Positions 1-11,410 of a stretch of 64,000 nt of DNA are shown in pieces (the first letter of the stretch is position 1; each line of letters begins with the position of its first letter). This DNA is from Boswellia sacra. Lineage: Eukaryota > Streptophyta > Magnoliopsida > Sapindales > Burseraceae. The position numbers and the translations under genes are program-made. The notes under the pieces are model-generated. The model was not told where the DNA came from and did no database searches. It saw only the letters and a list, made by a program, of their open reading frames with translations. Location: contig SNVD02009584.1 of assembly GCA_013180625.2 (NCBI GenBank), forward strand, positions 186,001 through 250,000, given 5' to 3'.

Positions 1-128
1 TTTGTATTAAGGTATGCCTAGATCCTTCAAAATCATTACATAGTTGTTTAATTCAATTTAGGTGCCTCTTGTTTATCAGTAACATCTTTACTTATGCTCT
101 CATTTTCTTTATGGGATTATAATTTTAG

Positions 129-309
129 AACCAAGAGGCTAGGACCAGCTCTAAAGATTATGGTGCTAATAGCATTGCCAGTGCCTTTGATTTTTTGGCC
201 AATTATTAAAATTGTTGGAAGTCTTTTAGCTGGAATAGGATATGGGTTTTTCGCTTCCCTTTTTGCAACTTTCGAGGCTGTTGGAGCGAATGTCACTGAC
301 AAATGCTAC
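129..309 (+). CDS. Single exon of a conserved plant multi-pass membrane protein (partial gene)
   Basis: An open stretch is bounded by a good acceptor (AG at 127-128 after a T-rich tract) and a donor (GT at 310-311). It encodes about 60 residues. The motifs KRLGPALKI, PLIFWPIIKIVGSLLAGIGY and FATFEAVGANVTDKCY resemble an uncharacterised plant transmembrane protein family that I know only as a conserved hypothetical. Two hydrophobic segments are visible, roughly residues 10-25 and 30-45 of the exon. In that family the chain continues after the DKxY position into a segment beginning HCFVDG, and I cannot find this exon downstream before the transposons begin. The preceding exon would lie left of the window. 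The ATG at 94 lies in the intron and is not a start. Either the gene is cut off or its 3' part has been lost. The exon call is fairly secure; the function is unknown. Confidence 0.6.
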
Positions 310-782
310 GTACCACTACTTTGTTGTGAGCTTTTCTCTCTGTTTTAGGCTCTGTTTAAGTAGCAATGTAGTTTAAATTTGTCTTTGCGTTGCTTAAGTA
401 ATCAGAAAGGATGAAAAACGTTTGTGTGCCAATAAAGTATGGATTATTAATAATGGATTTTCCAGGCAATTTATTGATATTTTAGATTTCAGATGCTCTT
501 TGTGAGGTTATTGTTTTATAACAGTTCACTATGATTGCATTGTACTTATAAAACGTCATCAAAGTATAAAAGGAACTTAGTTTGATCCTTATGGTTAATT
601 ATTTCACTCCATAGATTTGGGGAGGCTAGTGACTTGATTTTGATTTGATAATTGTCACTCATATCAACAGCTTACTCATTGAATATCAGGATGGTTTTTT
701 TTCCACTATCAAAGGAAGCTACACAGCAGTGTAGGATTTCATAGATTTTTGCTTCCATTCTTACAAAACCAAATTCATCGTT
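310..782. other. AT-rich sequence without recognised gene
   Basis: This follows the exon at 129-309 and probably starts as its intron. No open frame with plant coding character and no repeat structure is evident before the subterminal repeats at 783. Confidence 0.4.
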
Positions 783-1279
783 CAGAAAGCGCCAAATATG
801 ACAAAATTTAAAAAATTTAACAGTTGCAAATCCATATTTATCTTTCAAAAAGCGTCAAATATGACAAAATTAAAAAAATTTAACTGTTTCAACACCATAT
901 TTATCAGGCAAAAAGCGCCAAATATGACAAAATTCAAAAAATCTAAACGTTTCAACAGCATATTTATCGGGTAAAAAGTGCCAAATATGACAAAATTCAA
1001 AAAATTTAACCGTTACAAAACCATATTTATCGGGCAAAAAGCGATAAATATGTTGAAAGTCAAAAAATATAACTGTTTCAACATACTAAATTTGATAATA
1101 AAAAGTGACAAATATGCCATTTTTCTACAGTTTTTATGTTATTATACTTGGCGCTTTTATGTGACAAATATGGTTATTAATATATTTGGCGTTTTGACCG
1201 ACCGCCAAATAGACTATATTTGGCGGTGCCATTGGTGTCGCTTTTTTGACAGCCAAATATGGGATTTTTTCTTGTAGTG
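783..1279. mobile_element. CACTA-type (En/Spm) transposon end with subterminal tandem repeats
   Basis: Five imperfect tandem units of about 61 bp (783-1085) each carry the core AAAGCGCCAAATATGACAAA. Further direct and inverted copies of GCCAAATA/TATTTGGC follow (1145-1255). The segment ends in TTTTTTCTTGTAGTG at 1279, the reverse complement of CACTACAAGAAAA, which is a classic plant CACTA terminus. Clustered short subterminal repeats are typical of this superfamily and bind the transposase. I could not find the matching CACTA start on the left, so this is one end of a deleted, non-autonomous element. The ORF across the repeats (978-1277) is a by-product of the repeats. Confidence 0.6.
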
Positions 1280-1572
1280 TAGAAAGTGACATTTGGTGAT
1301 AAAATATCTACCACTTTATAACAGTTATCATCATTCTGTACTATATTAATTTTGGTTAATATCTTATAGAGTGTGTTAATTCTGTTTTCTAAGCTAAGGT
1401 TTTAAAGCATACAACAATGCAATTTTAAAATTGCATATCAAACTCCAGCATATGGTAAGGAATGAATGCATCCTAGTATGAAAAGGCATTTCAAAACCTT
1501 TTCATTATCGTACTTGCATCATTAATTTTGCCACACCAAACACAATTATCAGTTTCTGTTATTCTTCTAGGT
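1280..1572. other. AT-rich spacer, nothing recognised
   Basis: Low-complexity AT-rich DNA lies between the CACTA terminus and the minus-strand exon candidate. No feature is supported. Confidence 0.3.
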
Positions 1573-1855
1573 TCAGTAAATTCGAATTGATAAGAAAGAT
1601 TCTCGCTTCTTAACTGTCTTATGCTCCAACAGGCTCATCTGCTCTGACTCCTTGCGCTTACCGTAGAGCATAGCACAGTAAAGAGTCCACAAATTATCAA
1701 CTGCTCCAATGATCTGGCTAAAATAATTGCAAAACGAATTATACTATAGGAAGTTCTTTAATTTGTTTACACAACATGTGAAGAAACAAATGAATTGATA
1801 CCTGCATGCCCAAGTATAGCTTTTCGTCGAGTATTAAAAAGCACCGACCAAGGCT
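1573..1855 (-). CDS. Possible last two exons of an unidentified minus-strand gene
   Basis: On the minus strand 1855-1802 is open (18 codons, ending LDEKLYLGMQ) and meets a donor GT at 1801-1800. A short intron of about 87 nt ends in a T-rich tract with AG at 1715-1714. The next exon runs to TGA at 1575-1573 and reads IIGAVDNLWTLYCAMLYGKR followed by a charged tail. The phases agree only if the second of two nearby AG sites is used. The upstream part would lie across the copia insertion, beyond 11410; the insertion point (TSD 1856-1860) is right at the start of the first of these exons. I do not recognise the protein. This may be a chance open stretch. Confidence 0.3.
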
Positions 1856-1860
1856 ACTAT

Positions 1861-2209
1861 TGTTAAAAGATAATTTGTAATTAATTGATGAGCCTAGATA
1901 CATCTAGATACATAGCTTTTGATATACTCTTTGAGTGGAGACTTTTAATATGCTTATTGATGTTTGAGTGGAGAGTTAAGGCTACAGTAAATTGCTTTTA
2001 TAATTCATGAAACAACCAAATTGTTATTAATATGGTTTATGAGGAGTCATGTAATATATGGAGTAGTATAAATATGTACTTATGCTTTGTTTTGAGAGAA
2101 TAAGAATGAAATGAAAATCAATTTCTCCGGTCCACAAATTGAGTCTTCTTTATAAAAAATTGTTTCTCTTTCTTTTTTATCTCTTTGGTTCAAAACCAAA
2201 ACTCCAACA
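1861..2209 (+). repeat. 5' LTR of copia 1
   Basis: Starts TGTTAAAAG and ends CCAACA (TG...CA). It matches 11062-11405 along its length. A TATA-like AGTATAAATATG near 2065-2077 is the probable LTR promoter. Confidence 0.92.
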
Positions 2210-2213
2210 AATT

Positions 2214-2225
2214 TGGTATCAGAGC
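2214..2225 (+). other. Primer binding site of copia 1
   Basis: TGGTATCAGAGC, complementary to the 3' end of plant initiator tRNA-Met, lies 4 bases after the LTR. Confidence 0.9.
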
Positions 2226-2276
2226 CATATATTTTCTAGCCTTGTTTTTAGCTTGCTAACAGAAATTATTCTCGTG

Positions 2277-4346
2277 ACAGCAGCTAGCTCAAATCCTTCT
2301 GGCCAAAATTATTCTCAGAATCTTATCCCCATCTTTGATGGAGAAAATTATGAATATTGGAGTATACAAATGAAGATGCTCTTCGTGTCTCAAGATCTAT
2401 GGGATCTTGTAGAAGAATCTTATGAAGAACCAAAGTTCGTAAAAGTCTTTGTGACTTGGATGAATGCAAAGCAAAGGGAGTTTAAAGATTAAAAAAAAAA
2501 GGATGCAAGAGCATTGCTCTTCATCTAGCAAGTGGTAAGGAAATCCATTTTTCCTAGAATTTAGCAAAGCAAGCTTGGGATATTCTCAAGGTTAAATGTC
2601 AAGGTTCTGAAAAGGTAATCTCCATCAAACTTCAATCACTGTGGCGTGAGTTTCATAATTTGCTTATGAAGGAAAATGAATCAATTAATACTTACTTTCC
2701 TAGAGTTTCTAGTATTGTTAATTAAATTAGAAGTTATGAAGATACCATCAAAAATAAAAAAATTGTTGAAAAAGTCTTGAGAAGCTTATAGCCTAGATTT
2801 GATCATATTGTTGATGCAATTGAGGAATCTACGAATTTGTCACAACTTACAATTAAAGAGTTGATGGGTTCACTTGAGGCAAATGAGTAGAGAATGAATA
2901 GGTATACAGAATAACCACTAGAGCAAGCTTTTCAATCAAAGGTGAAATTCAGAAAGGATGTAGATGCTGGAAAAGAAGGTTCAACTGGGAAATTCTCATC
3001 ATCAAAAAATCAATTTGGAAGAGGTTGAAGTTCAAATCAATCTAAAGACTCTTCTAATCTTGTTCGTGGACAAGGATGAGGAAAGAATAAGAGAAGTAAC
3101 AACAAATCAAACTTGCAATGTTTTGTTTGCAAGAGATGTGGTCATATAGGCAAAGAATGCAGGTTTAAATGCACTAGGTACAATGTTCTCAATCATATGG
3201 ATAAAGATTGTTGGTATAAAAGTAATAACACAACAAATGCTTTAGAAGAAAATAATTTTGCAGATCAATTGTTTTACACATGTTTAAATTCATATCAAGA
3301 TTCTCAAGATATTTGGTATGTCAATAGCGGCTATAACAATCACATTACATGGAACAAAAATCGATTTGTGAGCCTGGATGAATCAGTTACTTCGCAAGTG
3401 AGACTTGGAGATGGCAAGCAATATAAAGTGGAAGGCGAAGGAGTTACTTCCATTCAAACAAAGAGAGGTAACTCTAAACTTATACATGATGTGCTTTATG
3501 TTCCTAGCCTTACTCAAGATTTATTAAGTGTTGGTCAGCTCATGACAAGAGGTTATAAAGTAATTTTTGATGAAGATGAATGTCTGATTTTTTATAAAGG
3601 AAAAAAGCAGTTAGTCACTAAAGTAAAAATGACTAACAAAGTTTTCCCTCTTGTTTTGCCATCAAATTCTAATAATTCTTTGAAGGTTGAAAATGATGAC
3701 TCTCGAATATGGCACTTAAGATATGGCCATCTTAGTTTCAAATCTCTGAAGGTTTTAAAACCAAGAAAATGGTGATTGGTCTTCCATCTATTCATCGTAA
3801 GAATCAAGTTTGTGAAAGGTGCATTCACAAAAAGCAACATAGAATTCCATTTACGACGACATCGTGGAGAGTTAAAGCTCCTCTTGAGCTTGTTCATGTT
3901 GACATTTGTGGACCAACACAAACTCCCTCAATCAAAGAGAAAAAATATTTTCTCTTATTTGTTGATGATTTTAGCAAGATGATGTGGGTGCATTTTCTGC
4001 AGCAAAAATTAGAAGCATTTTCTACATTTCTCAAATTCAAGGCATTAGTTGAGAGGTAAAGTGTACACCAACTAAAAATTCTCCAAACAGATCATGGTGG
4101 ATAATTCACTTCCAAGGAGTTTTCAAATTATTGCAACAAGAAAGGAATAAAAAGGAAGCTGACAGTACGATATACTCCTCACCATAATGGTGTTATGGAA
4201 CCCAAAAATTGAACTATTATGGAGATGGCTCGTAGCATGCTAAAAGAGAAAAATCTTTTAAATAATTTGTGGTCAAAGGTTGTAAATACTACTATCTATA
4301 TACTTAATAGCGCTCCTACAAAAGCTTTGTTGGACAAAACACCTTT
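2277..4346 (+). pseudogene. Copia 1 gag, protease and integrase part (broken)
   Basis: The 5' part of a copia polyprotein. A gag N-terminus (around 2310-2460, with FDGENYEYWSIQMKMLF) of the DUF4219/UBN2 type comes first. A CCHC knuckle (C-x2-C-x4-H-x4-C) spans 3119-3160. A protease remnant reads WYVNSGYNNHI near 3316, where the catalytic Asp-Ser/Thr-Gly is now Asn-Ser-Gly. A GAG-pre-integrase segment (WHLRYGHLS near 3711) and the integrase core (DICGP near 3901, VDDFSKMMW near 3961) follow. Stops and frame changes occur from 2490 onward, and no clean ATG is visible after the primer site. The frame is cut at 4346 by copia 2 and resumes at 9131. Confidence 0.88.
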
Positions 4347-4351
4347 TGAAG

Positions 4352-4698
4352 TGATAGTCAAAATGATGTAACTTAGCTAAGGTTGTTCGTGTTCCATTGT
4401 AGTATAACTCTCGTCCTTCACATGCAACACATGAAGCTCATGTAAACAAACTCAAGAGTAGCTAGTCACTCACATGTAGCACATAAAGCTCATGTAACCA
4501 ACTCATCAGTAGCCCGAGTCACTCATCTATGCTTAGCTCCAAGCTCACATGATTTGCTCTGTTCGTTACTAGGTTTCTAGGAGAGTTACCAAGGATTTAA
4601 GAGAATTGTTTTTCACATGAATTTGAGCTATATAAAGAGATGTGTACTCAGTTTTGAATTGAGTAAGAATCCTTCATTTCTTTATTTTTTTCCTTTCA
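4352..4698 (+). repeat. 5' LTR of copia 2
   Basis: Matches 8776-9125 with scattered differences. GAGCTATATAAAGAG near 4626-4640 is a TATA-box promoter candidate. Imperfect internal repeats around CACATGCAGCACATGAAGCT occur twice. Confidence 0.93.
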
Positions 4699-4711
4699 TG
4701 GTATTAGAGCC
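4699..4711 (+). other. Primer binding site of copia 2
   Basis: TGGTATTAGAGCC directly follows the LTR. One C-to-T change from the tRNA-Met complement is visible, probably a post-insertion transition. Confidence 0.85.
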
Positions 4712-4743
4712 AAGAGACTCATATCTATTAGTTTACAAATAAG

Positions 4744-7700
4744 ATGGAAAACACTTCTTTAATGTTTCCTTCATTTTCTGGTCAAATGAACACTTTCAAG
4801 AATTCTCCTGGAGTGTCAAACATGAATCCACAAGCTGGAGTTTCCTTTAATCTTCATTTTGTTAATCTCAAACTCATCAGTTCAAACTATGGTTTTTGGC
4901 ATTTGTTGATCCTTCTAGCACTTCGATCTATGGATCTAGATGGTTATGTTAAAGGTACATTTCCTTGTCCATCTCAGTTTATTGAAGACTTGGTTTCAGA
5001 TTCTTCTTTTGATGCTGCTCCCAAGTATGAAAAGTAATTAAATTCTGAGTTTACCTTGTGGAAGAGAACAAATCAATTTGTCATAAGATGGCTTTTATCT
5101 TCAATAAGTGAGTCCATGTACGGTCACACAGTACATTGTGAATCTTTTTGTGATCTTTGGAAAACTTTAGAGAGTCTTTTTTTTACTCAATCAAAAGCAC
5201 AAGTATTGCACCATCAAAATTTGTTGCAATCTTTAAAGAAAGGCTCCATGTCTATTGGAGATTATTATCTTAAAATGAAGGACCTTGTAGACACTTTGTC
5301 AGGTACTTGAAATTTAGTTATAGATGATGAGTTACTTATGTCTATCTTTGGAGGACTTGGTACCAAGTATGATGCTGTGGTGATTAATCTTATTGCTAGA
5401 AGAGATTTTTTTTTCACTTCAAGAAGCATAATATCTGTTACAGAATCATGAAATGCGACTTGAAAAGTTGAATACTGCTTATTCTATAAATATGAAAACT
5501 AACAGTCAAGCTCATTTTCCATTGTAGAGATCTTCTGGACAGTCTTCTGAACAATAGCATTTCCATTTTCCTTTGTACCAATAGTTTGCAAGAGGACAAG
5601 GAGCTCTTCATGGAGGCAGAGGTCGTGGACGGTTTGGTGGTCGTGGCAAGCTAGTTTTTCAATTGTGTAACAAACCTGGTCTTGTAGCCTTGCAATGTTA
5701 TTTTTGTTTTGACACTAATTTTCATGGTGCAGTTACTAGCACTCCAAACAAATTTAATCCAGGTCTAAGCTCAAGTCAACCTTCTATGGCTTCTACATTT
5801 CATCCCCAAGCTCATTTGCATCAAGCCATGCATCCTCAGACTCATTTGTATCAAGCTGTGCTCACGGATTCAACATCTCACAGTCTTGCTATGCCAGCTA
5901 CTATAACTGATCCTTCCTGGTATGTGGACATCGATGCTACTGATCATGTCATAGCTGACACACATAACCTTTAGATTTAATGTGAGTACAAAGGTTAAGA
6001 TAGTCTTCAAGTTTGTAATGGTAATCAATTACCTATTTGTCATATTGGCTTCACTGAATACGTATTACCTAGTCACTCCAAGCCAATTATGCTTCATAAT
6101 ATATTGCATGTTCCTAGCGCTACCAAAAATCTTTTGAGCATTTCTAAGTTTACTCGTGATAACAATGTATCTGTAGAGTTTTTTGACACTCATTGTTGTG
6201 TCAAGGACCAGGTTTCCAAGAAAGGTTTGCTGTTGGGAATGCTTAAGCATGGACTTTATCACTTGTAACTTGCCTTGTCTCTCAAGTCATTACCTTCCTC
6301 GTTACCTTCTTTTACAGCTTCTTCAAGCTCACAAACATATTCATAAACTTATGCTACTGTATATACTTCTTCAAGGACCTGTAGCTCAAATGATCTTTGG
6401 CATTAATACGAAGGCCATCCTAGTGCTAAGGTCTTAAGTTTAGTTTTAAATAAGCTTTTCGGCTACATTACTGGTCCTAGTATAAGTTCTTCACCTATGT
6501 TGTCTTTCAGTGCCTCCTGTAAGCTTGGTAAACAATGTCAAAGTGTATTTCCATTGAGTTATAATATAGCTTCTCAACCCTTAGAACTTGTTCAGATGTA
6601 TGGGGTCTTGCACCTATTTTGTCTCCTGAAGGATATCGGTATTATGTACTTTTGTTAGATGATTATAGCCGATTTATTTGGCTATTTCCACTTAAGAACA
6701 AATCTGATGTGTATCCTATATTTGTTTAATTCCTAGTAATGGTTGAGAAGCAATTTGGTTTTCCAATCTAATGTGTACAATCTGATTTTGGTGGAGAATA
6801 CAGATCTCTTCTTCCTTATTTTTTAGTTCATGGCATTCTCTCCAAGCTCTCTTGTCCTTATACACATCAGCAAAATGGTAGAGCTCAGAGGTGACACAGG
6901 CAGATTGTTGACATGGGGCTATCACTCTTAGCTCATGCTTCCATGCTTTATCTTACTGGTGGGAAACTTTTCAAGCAATAGCTTATCTTAGTAATTGGCT
7001 ACCAACTCCTGTGCTTGACTTTAAGTCACCATTTGAGGTAATCTTCAACACTACACCTACTTATGAGGTTCTCAAGGTGTTTGACTGCTCATGTTATCCT
7101 TATTTGTACCCTTATACCAAGCATAAATTCAATTTTCATACATCCCAATGTGTCTTCCTTGGGTATAGTTTACTATATAAAGGATACAAGTGTCTTCACT
7201 CTTCTTGTCGTGCTTACATTGCTAAGAGTGTGATTTTTTATGAAAGTGTGTTCCCCTTCCGTCACAATCCCAACTTTGTTTCCACTAGTGCTCCTACCTC
7301 TTCGTCATCAATTTCTCATGCTACTTGGTATTTTTCTTCACAACCTTCATTTTTTATACCATTGTCTCCACAGTCTTTATATGATGACTCCCGGTCTAAT
7401 AATACCACTCCTTGAAGTATAATAAGGATGGTACTTTGGAAAGACATAAAGCACGGTTAATAACTAAAGGGTTTCAACAAACTCGTGGTCTTGACTTCTT
7501 TGAAACCTTTAGTCTAGTGATTAAACCCTGCACAATTCGTATCATTCTTAGCCTTGTTGTTACCAATTAGAGATGGGACATCCAACAAATAGATATTAAA
7601 AATGCCTTTTTCAATGGTGACTTACAAGAAGAAGTTTATATGTAGCAATCCAAGGGATTTATAGATCCTATACATCCAGAATATGTTTGCAAACTCCATA

Positions 7701-8765
7701 AAGCTTTGTATGGACTTAAGCAAGCTCCTAGAGCTTAGTTTGAGAAGCTTAAGTTTGCTTTGGTGCAATGGGGATTTATAAATTCTATGTCCGATACAAG
7801 CTTGTTTATCTATTCTTCTAAGGATGTTGTTGTGTATTTACTTGCTATATTGATGATATTTTGATCATTGGTTTTGATTCCTCACAACTTCATCGAGTGG
7901 TTACTGATTTGAATAAGCAGTTTGCCTTGAAATCACTTGGTTCATTGAACTATTTTCTTGGCTTTGAGGTGCTTTAGAATAGTGAAGGATTGTATCTTAC
8001 GCAAGAAAAATATACAAGAGATTTATTGTGAAAGACAAATATGGCTGCTGCAAAGAGTTGTCCTACACCAATGGTTGCTGGATGTAAATTGTATCAAGAT
8101 GATAGTGCCATGTTTGAGTAGCCTAAACTCTATAGAAGTACTATTGGAGCTTTGCAATACCTCACCATGACAAGGCCTGATATTTCTTTTGTTGTCAACA
8201 AGTTAAGTCAATTTTTGAAAGCTCCTACTTTAAATCATTGGCAAGCTTACAAAATGTAACAATTGGTGTTGGTCTACATTTCAAGCCATACAACCAACTT
8301 AGTCTTGAAGTTTTTTCTGATGCTGATTTCGCAAGTTGTCTTGACGATAGGAAGTCCACATCTAGCTTCTATGTTTTTCTAGGACCAAATCTAATTTAGT
8401 GGAGTTCAAAGAAACAAAAGACAGTTTCTCATTCATTTACCGAATCTAAATATCATGCATTGGCTCATGCTACTACTGAAGTAGCTTGGATGAAACAATT
8501 ATTTCAAGAGCTCAAGTTGTCGATTGTAAGGTGCCCTGTCATCTGGTGTGATAACCTTGGAGCTCAATCTCTTGCTTCTAATCCTATTTTTACACTCTCA
8601 TACTAAGCATATTGAGGTGGAGGTGCATTATATTGGAGAGAGGCTTGCAGCAAAGGAAGTTGAAATTTGATACATTCCAAGTTCACATCAAATAGCTGAT
8701 ATTTTTACTAAGCCATTGCCTGTAAGTCAATTCCAAGCTCACTGCTTTAGGAGCCCAATTTTGCT
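4744..8765 (+). pseudogene. Copia 2 gag-pol polyprotein (broken)
   Basis: Starts at ATG 4744. Gag (4744-5310 and on) carries the pattern NYGFWHLLILLALRSMDLDGYV of the UBN2/retrotran-gag type. A Gly-Arg-rich stretch and a degraded zinc knuckle fall near 5600-5700. A protease remnant (WYVDIDATDH, Ser-Gly lost) lies near 5920. Integrase traces run 6400-7250, RT is near 7430-8250 ([11 protein letters not shown] near 7711) and RNase H near 8310-8700. It ends with IADIFTKPLP near 8691. Stops and frameshifts occur throughout. Confidence 0.88.
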
Positions 8766-8775
8766 TAAGGGGGAA

Positions 8776-9125
8776 TGATAGTCAAAATGATGTAACTTAG
8801 CTAAGGTAGTTCATGTTCCATTGTAGTATAACTCTCGTCCTTCACATGCAGCACATGAAGCTCACGTAAACAAACTCAAGAGTAGCTCGAGTCACTCACA
8901 TGCAGCACATAAAGCTCATGTAACCAACTCATCAGTAGCCCGAGTCACTCACTTGTGCTTAGCTCTAAGTTGACATGATTGGTTCAGTTCGTTACTGGGT
9001 TTCTAGGATAGTTACCGAAGATTTAGGTGAATTGTTTCTCACGTGAATTTGAGCTATATAAAGAGATGTGTAAAGTTTTGAATTGAATAAGAATCCTTCA
9101 TTTCTTTTTTTTTTTTTTACTTTCA
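8776..9125 (+). repeat. 3' LTR of copia 2
   Basis: The polypurine tract AAGGGGGAA (8767-8775) directly precedes it. It ends TTTCA at 9125 after a poly-T run. Confidence 0.93.
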
Positions 9126-9130
9126 TGAAG

Positions 9131-11040
9131 TGTACATAAGCGAAAACTCCCGGTAAATTCATTTAAAGTATTCGATTGTGTTGCTTATGCTCATATTCCA
9201 GTGCAGCTCAAGTCAAAAAAGTATGATGAAAAAGGAGAGAAGTTTATCTTTGTTGGTTGCAGTGATCAATCAAAAGCATATCATTTGCTGAATCCTAAAA
9301 CAGAAGAGTTGGTGATATCAAGAGATGTCACTTATGATGAATTAAAGGCTTAGAAATAGAAAAAAGAAGAAAATCAAATTCCCATGGTAGGTGAAGATAA
9401 TGAAGAGTTTCCAAATGAAGAAGAATCTCATTCTTTATCACCACCGAAATCTCCTCCAAAGCATATGCATTCTCTTAGTGACATTTATGAGAATTGTGAT
9501 ATGGCTTTCGTCACAATGAGGCCCGAAATTATGAAGAAGCGGTTAAAGAAAAAGAGTGGTTTAAAGCAATGGATGAAGAATTAAAAATGATTGAAAAAAT
9601 AGAACATGGGTGCTTATTGAAAAACCAAAAGAAAAGGAGATAATCGGCTTGAAATGGGTCTATAAGACCAAATACAATGAGAATGGCTCAATTCAAATGC
9701 AAAAAGCTTGTTTGGTTGTGAAACGTTATTCACAACAACTTGGAGTTGATTTCAATGAGACTTTCACACCGGTTGCTTGAGTAGAGACTAATAGACTATT
9801 CAGATTATTCTTGCTCTTGCAACGCAATTGAAGTTGAAAGTGTTACGACTGGATGTTAAATCAGCTTTTCTAATTGGAGAAATTGAGAAAGAAGTTTACG
9901 TTTAACAACCACCCTGATATGTTGTGCAAGGGAAAGAAGAAAAGGTTTATCTACTTCAAAAAGCCTTGTGCAGGTTAAAGCAAGCGCCACGAGCAAGGAA
10001 CATTAAGATTGACAAATACTTTCAAGAAAATGGTTTTGAAAGAAGTCCTAGTGAGCCATCACTCTACATAAAGAAGAAGCGTACACAAGACTTTCTTATA
10101 GTTTGTCTATATGTAGATGATTTAATCTACACCAGTTCAAATTTAAAGATGGCTAAAAATTTCAAATAGTCTATGATGCAGCATTTTGAGATGACTGATC
10201 TAGCACTCGTGAAATATTTTCTTGGTCTTCAGGTTAAACAATCCAATGAAAGTGTTTTCATTTCATAAGAGAAATATGCAGAAAATCTTTTGAAAAGATT
10301 TAATTTGTTCAATTGCAAGCCAACAACAACACTAATGGCATTGAATGAGAAATTTTCCAAAACCGATGGTGTTGCAAAGACTAATGAGTCTCTTTTTAGA
10401 AGCCTTGTTGGATCACTAATCTACCTCACAAATACTAGACCTGATATTGTTCATACAGTTAGTATTATTTCAAGATTCATGAGTGATCCTAGCCAAGTAC
10501 ACTTTGGAGCAACAAAAAGAATTCTCAAGTACATCAAATGAACAATTGGTTTTCGCATCAAATACATAAAAGAAGAAGACAATAGCTTAGTTGGATTTTC
10601 AGACAGTGATTGGGCTGGATCAATTGATGATAGAAAAAGCACTTTTGGGTATATATTTTGGCTTGGAATAAAGCCAATAACCTGGAGTTCAAAGAAGCAA
10701 GCCATAAATGCACTTTCATCAGCAAAGACTGAATATATCTCAGCAACAAGTGCAGCTTGTAAAGCAGTTTGGCTAAGGAAGGTTTTAAAAGATTTACAAC
10801 ATGAGCAAAAGTCAGCCACTAAGATTTATTGTGATAATAAGTCAGCAATTACAATGACAAAGAATCCTATTTTCCATAGCAGGTCAAAGCACATTGAACT
10901 TCGTCATTACTTCATCAAAAAATTATTAGTTGAAGAGAAAGAAATTGAGATGAAGTTGTGCAAGACATATGAGCAGTTAGCTGATGTTTTCACAACGCTA
11001 GTTTGAATTCAAAAGCTCAATCATTTCAAGGAGAATATGC
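9131..11040 (+). pseudogene. Copia 1 integrase C-terminus, RT and RNase H (broken)
   Basis: Continuation of copia 1 after the nested element. It begins with the post-core integrase segment (FIFVGCSDQSKAYHLLN near 9250) and an acidic linker. RT follows with GLKWVYKTKYNENGSIQ near 9645, VLRLDVKSAF near 9840 and YVDDLIYTSS near 10111. RNase H shows FSDSDWAGS near 10598 and SKHIELRHYF near 10890. Several in-frame stops are present (for example near 9776, 9903, 10167 and 10539). Confidence 0.87.
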
Positions 11041-11061
11041 AGATTACAAATTAAGAAAGGG

Positions 11062-11405
11062 TGTTAAAGGATAATGTGTAATTAATTGATAAGTCTAGAT
11101 ACATCTAGATACAATGCTTTTGATATACTCTTTGAGTGGAGATTTTGACATGCTCATTGATGTTTGAGTGCAGAGTTAAGGCTAGAGTAAATTGCTTTTA
11201 TAATTCATGAAACAACCAAATTATTATTAATACAGTTTATGAAGAGTCATGTAATGGAGTAGTATAAATATGTACTCATGCTTTGTTTTGAGAGAATAAG
11301 AATGAAATGAAATCCAATTCCTCCAATCCACAAATTGAGTCTTCTTTATAAAAAATTGTTTCTCTTCCTTTTTTATCTCTTTGGTTCAAAACCAAAACTC
11401 CAAAA
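11062..11405 (+). repeat. 3' LTR of copia 1
   Basis: Starts TGTTAAAGG after the purine tract AAGAAAGGG. Ends CCAAAA, where the 5' copy has CCAACA, and is followed by the ACTAT duplication. Confidence 0.9.
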
Positions 11406-11410
11406 ACTAT

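Larger units (their letters stand above)
4352..9125 (+). mobile_element. Ty1/copia retrotransposon 2, nested inside copia 1
   Basis: LTRs of 347 and 350 bp (4352-4698, 8776-9125) begin TGATAGTCAAAATG and end TTTCA. The 5 bp target duplication TGAAG occurs at 4347-4351 and 9126-9130. Removing the element rejoins the integrase reading of copia 1. A primer site and a polypurine tract (8767-8775) are present. The coding region is full of stops. It belongs to a family distinct from the outer element. Confidence 0.94.
1861..11405 (+). mobile_element. Ty1/copia retrotransposon 1 (outer element), decayed, interrupted by copia 2
   Basis: LTRs of 349 and 344 bp (1861-2209, 11062-11405) flank an internal region with a tRNA-Met primer site and gag-protease-integrase-RT-RNase H traces in copia order. 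The 5 bp target duplication ACTAT is at 1856-1860 and 11406-11410. A complete second element (4352-9125) sits in the integrase region, so the outer element was there first. The LTRs differ by many substitutions and small indels and the coding region has many stops, consistent with an old copy. It cannot be autonomous. Confidence 0.93.
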
